From positions 18,574,153-18,638,152 of the forward strand of contig NC_134028.1 in assembly GCF_964204645.1 (NCBI RefSeq): 64,000 bases of DNA, in the 5' to 3' direction. The notes under the pieces were generated by a model. The model did not search any database and was not told where the DNA came from. It was given only the letters and a program-made list of their open reading frames with translations. This document shows positions 58,484 through 64,000 of the stretch, in pieces. A program made the position numbers and the translations under genes. This DNA is from Tubulanus polymorphus. Lineage: Eukaryota; Nemertea; Palaeonemertea; Tubulaniformes; Tubulanidae. Positions within the stretch are counted from its first letter, which is position 1, and every line of letters starts with the position of its first letter.

Positions 58484-58672
58484 AGTAATAGGGGTAATAG
58501 GCTTTCAGATCGAAGGTCGAAGGGTCGAGCTCGTAAAAAAATGAAAATAACAATAATTTACAGTTGAATTAGTCGCGCACACTCCTAATTCAACTGTAAA
58601 TTATTGTTATTTTCATTTTTTACTCACTCGCCCCTTCAACCTTTAACCTGAAAGCCTATTACCCCTATTACT
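58484..58672. repeat. Palindrome P2 of the inverted duplication
   Basis: 189 bp with nearly perfect arms: AGTAATAGGGGTAATAGG at the left mirrors CCTATTACCCCTATTACT at the right, and TACAGTTGAATTAG mirrors CTAATTCAACTGTA around a short GC-rich loop. A TA microsatellite (about 58,688-58,719) follows. Confidence 0.85.
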
Positions 58673-58681
58673 CTTAAAATA

Positions 58682-58722
<41 letters not shown>

Positions 58723-58935
58723 ATAATTTACATGAATAACATTTAAATTGACAGATTATTCAATATAAAAGTGTAAGCTCTTATAGAATAGATATATAGA
58801 TATATTTACAACATTATTTCAATATTTATATTTGTATGAGTTAGATTTTTAAACATTAAAAGTGAGATTGAAATAATACATGATATAAATCATTGAACTT
58901 TTAAAATCAATTTTAATAAAAAATTTAGTATTAAA

Positions 58936-61473
58936 ATGGAAGCAAATAAGTACTACTGCCCAACATGTAATATCAATATAGATAAATCCCAAAAAGCAAG
59001 GCACAATAAAACCAAAACACATTTAGAGAATAAATTGAAACTAGAATATAAAGATGATATATTAGAAACTAAATTAGATGAATTAAAGAATGAAAAAGAA
59101 ACATACAAATGTGATACATGTAATCAATCATTCAGTGATAAAAGATATTATAAAGAACATTTAAAACCTTAAAAGTCATATTAGAAATAAGAATAATGAT
59201 ATTTTAGGTGAAGATTATTTTGATGAAGATAATGATAAGAAACAGAAGACAATTAAAAGCATAAAAAATAAATTAAACAATAAAAGACCATACATGGAAG
59301 ATGTAAGAAATTATATTAATTCATTAGATAATAAAAAAGATATAGAGATAACCGAAGCATTTAAAAGTGATATTGACCCAGCAGCTATCGAGTTTAAATT
59401 TCATAAAGGAAAAACATTAGAAGAAAATAAAAAACATTTAGAAAATATGAAAGAAATAATAAAAATAATAACTGATGTTGAATATCCTAAAATAAGTATA
59501 TCTTCTAAAGTAAAGTTTATAAAATCTGAAGATAAACCAATATATAATATAAATTCTCATTCACAACATATTATTTCAAAACAACATATAGATGATAAAT
59601 TAGATAAATGTTATAATGAAGTAAAAACTAAAATAGAAGAGAAATATTTTGAAGGATCTGGTTTAATATTTGATGAAATAATATTTATGACTTTACATGT
59701 TTATAACACAAAATATAATAAGTTAACTAAATCGAAACCAATTGATGAAAATAATGTATCATATTATAAAGAACCAGATATTGAAGCATCGAGTTATATT
59801 AAACTACCATTTAAAACTAATGCTGTAATAAATGTACAAAATGAAGATGATAAATGTTTTCTATGGGCTATAATAAGTTGTTTACATCCTGCAACTTATA
59901 ATATTTGTAGATTAACTCATTATAAACCATTTGAAAATAATCATAAGATAGATAAGTACCCTGTTAGAATTAAAAATGGCCCAAAGATAGAAAGAGATAA
60001 TAATTTAAGAATAAATGTATTTGATTTAATCAAATTACCAAATACAAAAGGTAACAACATAAAACATTATACATTAGAACCTTTATGTCTATCAAAAGAT
60101 TATGATTCAAACGATGTTATAGATATATTATATTATGAGAATCATTATATGTGGATTAAACAAATAGATTTATTCTTTAGAACAGAAAGTGATCACCATA
60201 ATAAAATATATCTATGTAGAAAATGTTTACATAAATTCAGTAATGAAAGTACATTATTAAATCATAAACAATTATGTGAAAATCATGATTATTGTAAATT
60301 AGTTTTACCAAATGAAAAAGATAAAATATTAGAATTAAAAAAATATGATTACAAAAATAAAGTTCCATTTGTTATATATGGAGATTTTGAATCATTAAAT
60401 AAAGAATTAACTGATCAAGATAGAAAAGAAATATATTATAAAAGAAAGAAATTAAATTCTAATGAAAATGATTTTTCAGATGAATCACCAAAAACAAATA
60501 CTATTAAAATGATTCATCAATCAGCTGCAGCTTTCGGGTTATATATTAAATCTGATTATCAAGAACTAATTGAAAGTGAATATTATCATTATATAAATGA
60601 AAATGTTATCAATCATTTTTGTGACTTATTAATTGAATATGAAATAAGGTAAGACTTGTGAAAATATCAGAAATAGAAATGATATTGAGTTAGTTTGTAA
60701 TGGTAAAATGATAAGGCATTTACAATCATATCCTAAGTTCATTGGTAACAGAATATTTGATGAAAATTTAGCCGCAGTTAAAATGAGAAGAACTTTTATG
60801 AAATTTAATAAACCAATCTATGTTGGCGCTTCAGTTTTAGAATTATCAAAATTACTAATGTATGAATTCTATTATAATGTATTACAACCACTTTTTGGAG
60901 AAAAACATATAGAAATATTACATTTTGATTTGATTTTGATTGACGGATTCTTACATATTTAAGATAAAAACTGATAACATAACTGATGATTTAAAAACAT
61001 TAAAACAGCATTTTGATTTCAGTAACTATCCTAAAAATCATGAATTGTTTAGCAATGATAATAAAAAAGTTCCAGGGAAGTTTAAGGATGAATTAGGTGG
61101 TGAAGAAATGATAGAGTTCATAGGTATAAGATCTAAAATGTATTCATATAAAACTAAAGAACAGGAAGCTAAAAAGTTAAAAGGAATAACCAAAAGTGTA
61201 GTAGAAAAGAGTATTCATTTCAAAGATTACATCAATTGTATATTCAATGAAGAAGCTAGAAAACATAAGATGAGATGTTTAAGATCTGAAGATCATGAAA
61301 TGTTTATTGAAGAAATTGAAAAGATAAGTCTAAACCCATTTGATGATAAAAGATTTATTTTAGATGATGGAATTCATACAGTTGCTTATGGTTGTAATTT
61401 AGATGAATACTTAAAATTTAAAAGAGAAGAAACAAAAGAGAACGAGATAATGAAAAGAATTCTAACGTGTTAA
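58936..61473 (+). pseudogene. Polinton/adintovirus-like DNA polymerase B, internally deleted and frameshifted
   Basis: The N-terminus has two fingers, YYCPTCNINIDKSQKARHN and YKCDTCNQSFSDKRYYKEH, then a break near 59,165. The frame 59,294-60,652 carries FKTNAVINVQNEDDKCFLWA, a YLCRKCLHKFSNESTLLNHK finger and the exonuclease start PFVIYGDFESLN, motifs of the animal Polinton-type family B polymerase. After a stop at 60,652 the sequence jumps to the end of the palm (AAVKMRRTFMKFNKPIYVGA, 60,708-60,962) and the C-terminal region (60,940-61,473). The central polymerase motifs are absent, so several hundred residues are missing. The catalytic Asp motif near 60,930 is disrupted. It cannot be functional. 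Confidence 0.82.
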
Positions 61474-61502
61474 TCAAATTTTAATAAAAATATGTTATTA
61501 GA

Positions 61503-61857
61503 ATGGAGAGTAAACAAGCACACAGTGAGAACAACAAATCATTTCTAGATAGAATAAAAGATACTTCAAATGTCAAATCAGTAGATTTTAAATTTAAGAA
61601 GTTAAAAGAATTAACAATCCATAAGAAATATCTAATTACAGATATTGTTACAGTTACTAACAAATATGGAGATAAATTAGTTATACACTTAGAATATGAA
61701 GGATTAAAAGGAAATACATATTAATTCAGAACATATTTACCGGATAGATTTCATAGATTATCAAGTGAAGATCTAGAAGAATTATGTTCTGGTGATTTCT
61801 ATTTCGTATACAAAGGTAAGAATGAAAAGGGGCACCATGAAATAGATTTCGAATAAG
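61503..61857 (+). pseudogene. Small Polinton-associated protein with in-frame stop
   Basis: The frame starts at 61,503 (MESKQAHSENNKSFLDRIKD) and continues through ITDIVTVTNKYGDKLVIHLE to a stop at 61,722-61,724. The same frame then continues as TYLPDRFHRLSSEDLEELCS and FYFVYKGKNEKGHHEIDF to 61,857. Similar small proteins follow the polymerase in related elements. One TAA is the only lesion. The function is unknown. Confidence 0.5.
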
Positions 61858-61873
61858 AAAATATGTAAAATAA

Positions 61874-62050
61874 ATGGCGGAATTAAAAGAATACAGAATA
61901 TTTGTTGATTCTAGAAGACTTATGCTGGTGAATGACTGTAATGGTACTGTGATCCTCTGGTTATTGGTAAGAGACAACGTAACAAGACCTGGTTACTGTA
62001 TACTGACTGACTGGGAACATTTATTCGGAGCTTATATACAACAATTATGA
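61874..62050 (+). CDS. 58-codon hypothetical ORF
   Basis: MAELKEYRIFVDSRRLMLVN to a TGA at 62,048, 16 bases after the previous frame. I do not recognise it. Its composition is less AT-biased than the polymerase. It may be the last gene of the Polinton-like block or chance. Confidence 0.3.
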   Translation: MAELKEYRIFVDSRRLMLVNDCNGTVILWLLVRDNVTRPGYCILTDWEHLFGAYIQQL

Positions 62051-62149
62051 AAGAGAGGATTATTTTGACATTTGAATGGTTTTGAGTTTGAACAGTTTTG
62101 GTTGATTTGGTACCTGTAATATAATAGTATAGTACTGTAATATAAGCCT

Positions 62150-62368
62150 ATATACAATTCCCGACATTCTCCGGGGCGCAAAGAGTCTTAGATGATGATC
62201 CGTGATCTATTGAAGTCCAGCGTTACGTCATAACGATTATGACAATTATTGAATAAACGTACACATATCGATTTCACGATTATTTTACGACGAACGTATA
62301 TCACAACGGGTAATGATCGATTTCATTACGAAATTTCAGATCGAAATTTCACGACTTATGTATCACAA
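62150..62368 (-). repeat. Possible 3' LTR of the BEL element
   Basis: The segment lies immediately downstream of the BEL pol stop on the minus strand and contains TGTTAATTGTGATACAT at its start and an AATAAA-like signal. The partner LTR would lie beyond the right edge, so this cannot be confirmed here. Confidence 0.35.
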
Positions 62369-64000
62369 TTAACACGGCGACAACTCGTATAAATATACAC
62401 TACTCACTATCACTATTGCCCTCCGGGGCACAGAGTTTTCCTGTTCGTAGATTCGTAGTATTCGTTCCCGAGCGGTATCGGCAGCTTGTCTTCTGGGCCG
62501 AGTGTCCGAGCGCGACGAGTCACACGATTGACTATTAGTCGGTTGTAGTTCCTCCGGATATGAACAGGTAACTTCTAACGGCACTAATTTAGCTAGCGGC
62601 CTGTTCGTGATTCCGTTGGCGGTACGTAGAGAAGCTGATCGAGGGAACCCGTCTCTCCCATACTTAATATCAATAATAATTCCCATCTTCCACTTTACCC
62701 GGGGAGAATCATCACAAATATGTACCAAATCCCCTTTTTTAACCTTGATGTCATAATGACCAGAGGAGTTTGTAAAGCGTTCAAGGTATGTAAGGTATTC
62801 ATTACGCCATCTTGCCCATAATTGTTGGAAAACAAAACTCATGTGCTTCATGCGTGAGGTCAAACTTGCACTCGTCAGAAAGTCTGGATCAGATAAGTTA
62901 TCTGATTCAAGTTTAACATGGGGAAGGTTTCTAATACGACGACCGTGAATTAAATGTGCAGGAGTTATAGGTTCGGGGTCATCAAAATTTGATGACATGT
63001 AGGTAAGAGGTCGATCGTTGACGACTGCCTCGATTTCTGAAACGATTGTTATCAATTCAGTGCTAGAAACGCGTGCGCGACCTAAAACCTTCTTCAGACA
63101 AGTCTTAACGATGCCAACCAGCCGTTCCCAATACCCTCCCATCCAAGGGGCACGTTTGGGAATAAATGCCCACTCGACGTGCTCAATTGCCAGCTCATGT
63201 GTTAGAGAGGGAGAGGAAAGTAACGTTTTTATTTCTTTAGACGCGCATTCAAATGTCGAGGCGTTGTCAGACATCATTTTCTGCGGAGAGCCTCTGCGAC
63301 TCGCGAATCTTCTAAAAGTATGCATGAAAATTTCCACTGATAAACATGGAACAACCTCTAAATGCACAGCTCTGGTGACTGCGCAGGTAAAGAGGCAGAT
63401 GTACATTTTACCTGGTTCGTCTTTAACTGGAATTTCCCCAGTAAAGTCGACGCCGCAAATCGCGAAAGGTCGCATTTCGTTTACGCGTAGAGATGGTAAA
63501 GGTGGACTGCGTGGCGTCATGTACGACTTACCAATTACCTTTCTACAGATGATGCATTTTTGTATAATGGATTTAACGACTTGGCGCGCACGGGGCACCC
63601 AATACTTTTGACGCAATGTAGTCACCGTCTGTGTAACACCTACATGTTTGGAACGTTCATGGCTATCCCAAACGATAAGAGTAGTAAATTCATCGCGTGG
63701 TGGTAGTAACGCGGGAAAACGAGTCTCTGGAGCTAAATCACAATTATGTATACGCCCTGATGACCGTAAAACACGATTGTGGTCAAGGAATAACCGGAGC
63801 TGATTAATCATAGGTTTAGATCTAGTACTCGTTTTAGTTTCAATACATTCTATAATGTCATGATAATGAACCGACTGAGTCTGCTTCACTATTGCTAATT
63901 CAGCATCCTTGAGCTCAGACGCTGTAATCGGTTCCAGGTTTTTATTTCTCGATTTGAGACAAGAAACGAATCGTAATACGTAAGCCATGATGCGTAATAC
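62369..64000 (-). CDS. pol: BEL/Pao pol, integrase and C-terminal part (partial)
   Basis: 539 residues from the first internal ATG, with the frame open to the window edge, so the protease, RT and RNase H lie to the right outside the window. Visible are an H2C2 integrase finger (HERSKHVGVTQTV ... CIICRK), the catalytic blocks CGVDFTGEIPV, MMSDNASTFE and MGGYWERLVG, and the BEL-specific C-terminal domain (WRNEYLTYLERF, KKGDLVHICDDSPRVKWKMG). No stop or shift is seen in this part, so the copy may be intact. Confidence 0.9.
   Translation of the reverse strand, partial: VLRIMAYVLRFVSCLKSRNKNLEPITASELKDAELAIVKQTQSVHYHDIIECIETKTSTRSKPMINQLRLFLDHNRVLRSSGRIHNCDLAPETRFPALLPPRDEFTTLIVWDSHERSKHVGVTQTVTTLRQKYWVPRARQVVKSIIQKCIICRKVIGKSYMTPRSPPLPSLRVNEMRPFAICGVDFTGEIPVKDEPGKMYICLFTCAVTRAVHLEVVPCLSVEIFMHTFRRFASRRGSPQKMMSDNASTFECASKEIKTLLSSPSLTHELAIEHVEWAFIPKRAPWMGGYWERLVGIVKTCLKKVLGRARVSSTELITIVSEIEAVVNDRPLTYMSSNFDDPEPITPAHLIHGRRIRNLPHVKLESDNLSDPDFLTSASLTSRMKHMSFVFQQLWARWRNEYLTYLERFTNSSGHYDIKVKKGDLVHICDDSPRVKWKMGIIIDIKYGRDGFPRSASLRTANGITNRPLAKLVPLEVTCSYPEELQPTNSQSCDSSRSDTRPRRQAADTARERILRIYEQENSVPRRAIVIVSSVYLYELSPC

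Overview
This window is a repeat-dominated stretch of an animal genome. Its retrotransposons, hAT transposons, Polinton-like remnants and short GT-AG introns are those of a metazoan. The frequent palindrome TAGGCCTA and the mix of BEL, Gypsy, Copia, hAT and MULE-like elements fit a marine invertebrate, but I cannot name the species. No rRNA, tRNA or CRISPR array was found, and I did not recognise an ordinary housekeeping gene. Almost every coding stretch belongs to a mobile element.

Left part (1-24,950). A broken LINE (1-1740) is followed by a decayed, intron-bearing hAT-type gene of the ZNF862/C17orf113 kind (2195-4730) and a 0.9-kb foldback repeat (4820-5751). A 15.1-kb Gypsy retrotransposon (6744-21884, 192-bp LTRs that look identical) sits inside a ~190-bp satellite. 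Its gag gene was split by a ~2.1-kb non-autonomous DNA transposon (7234-14429, 7-bp target duplication). That transposon was in turn entered by a complete 5.1-kb hAT element (7408-12507, 6-bp duplication) with an uninterrupted five-exon transposase gene and a (GT)319 run. The Gypsy element carries a probable -1 frameshift site between gag and pol, and an SGNH-hydrolase-like third ORF where an env gene would be.

Middle part (24,950-52,720). A Copia fragment and a 50/38-bp satellite lead into nested elements. An outer element (about 28,636-52,705) with GGTAAAAATCCCCC-type ends contains two others. The first is a 12.05-kb MULE-like transposon (29,010-41,057) with 44-bp terminal inverted repeats and an imperfect 9-bp duplication. 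It encodes one very large spliced gene on the minus strand, whose product would run SGNH hydrolase, zinc fingers, Ulp1-type peptidase, GATA-like finger, MULE transposase core, SWIM finger, C2H2 fingers. This is the main discovery candidate. The second is a 9.4-kb minus-strand Gypsy element (41,805-51,218; 1,484-bp LTRs, TATC duplication) with a C2H2 zinc-finger third ORF; it has split a small CxxC gene. Next to the split gene is a convergent three-exon, 128-residue gene.

Right part (52,740-64,000). AT-rich sequence holds Polinton/adintovirus-like remnants: a decayed minus-strand gene, and a plus-strand protein-primed-type DNA polymerase B with its centre missing, arranged around an inverted duplication with palindromes and a retrotransposon gag fragment. 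The window ends inside a minus-strand BEL/Pao pol gene. The evidence is mostly recognised protein motifs, splice phase and terminal repeats read by eye. No alignment or database search was run.
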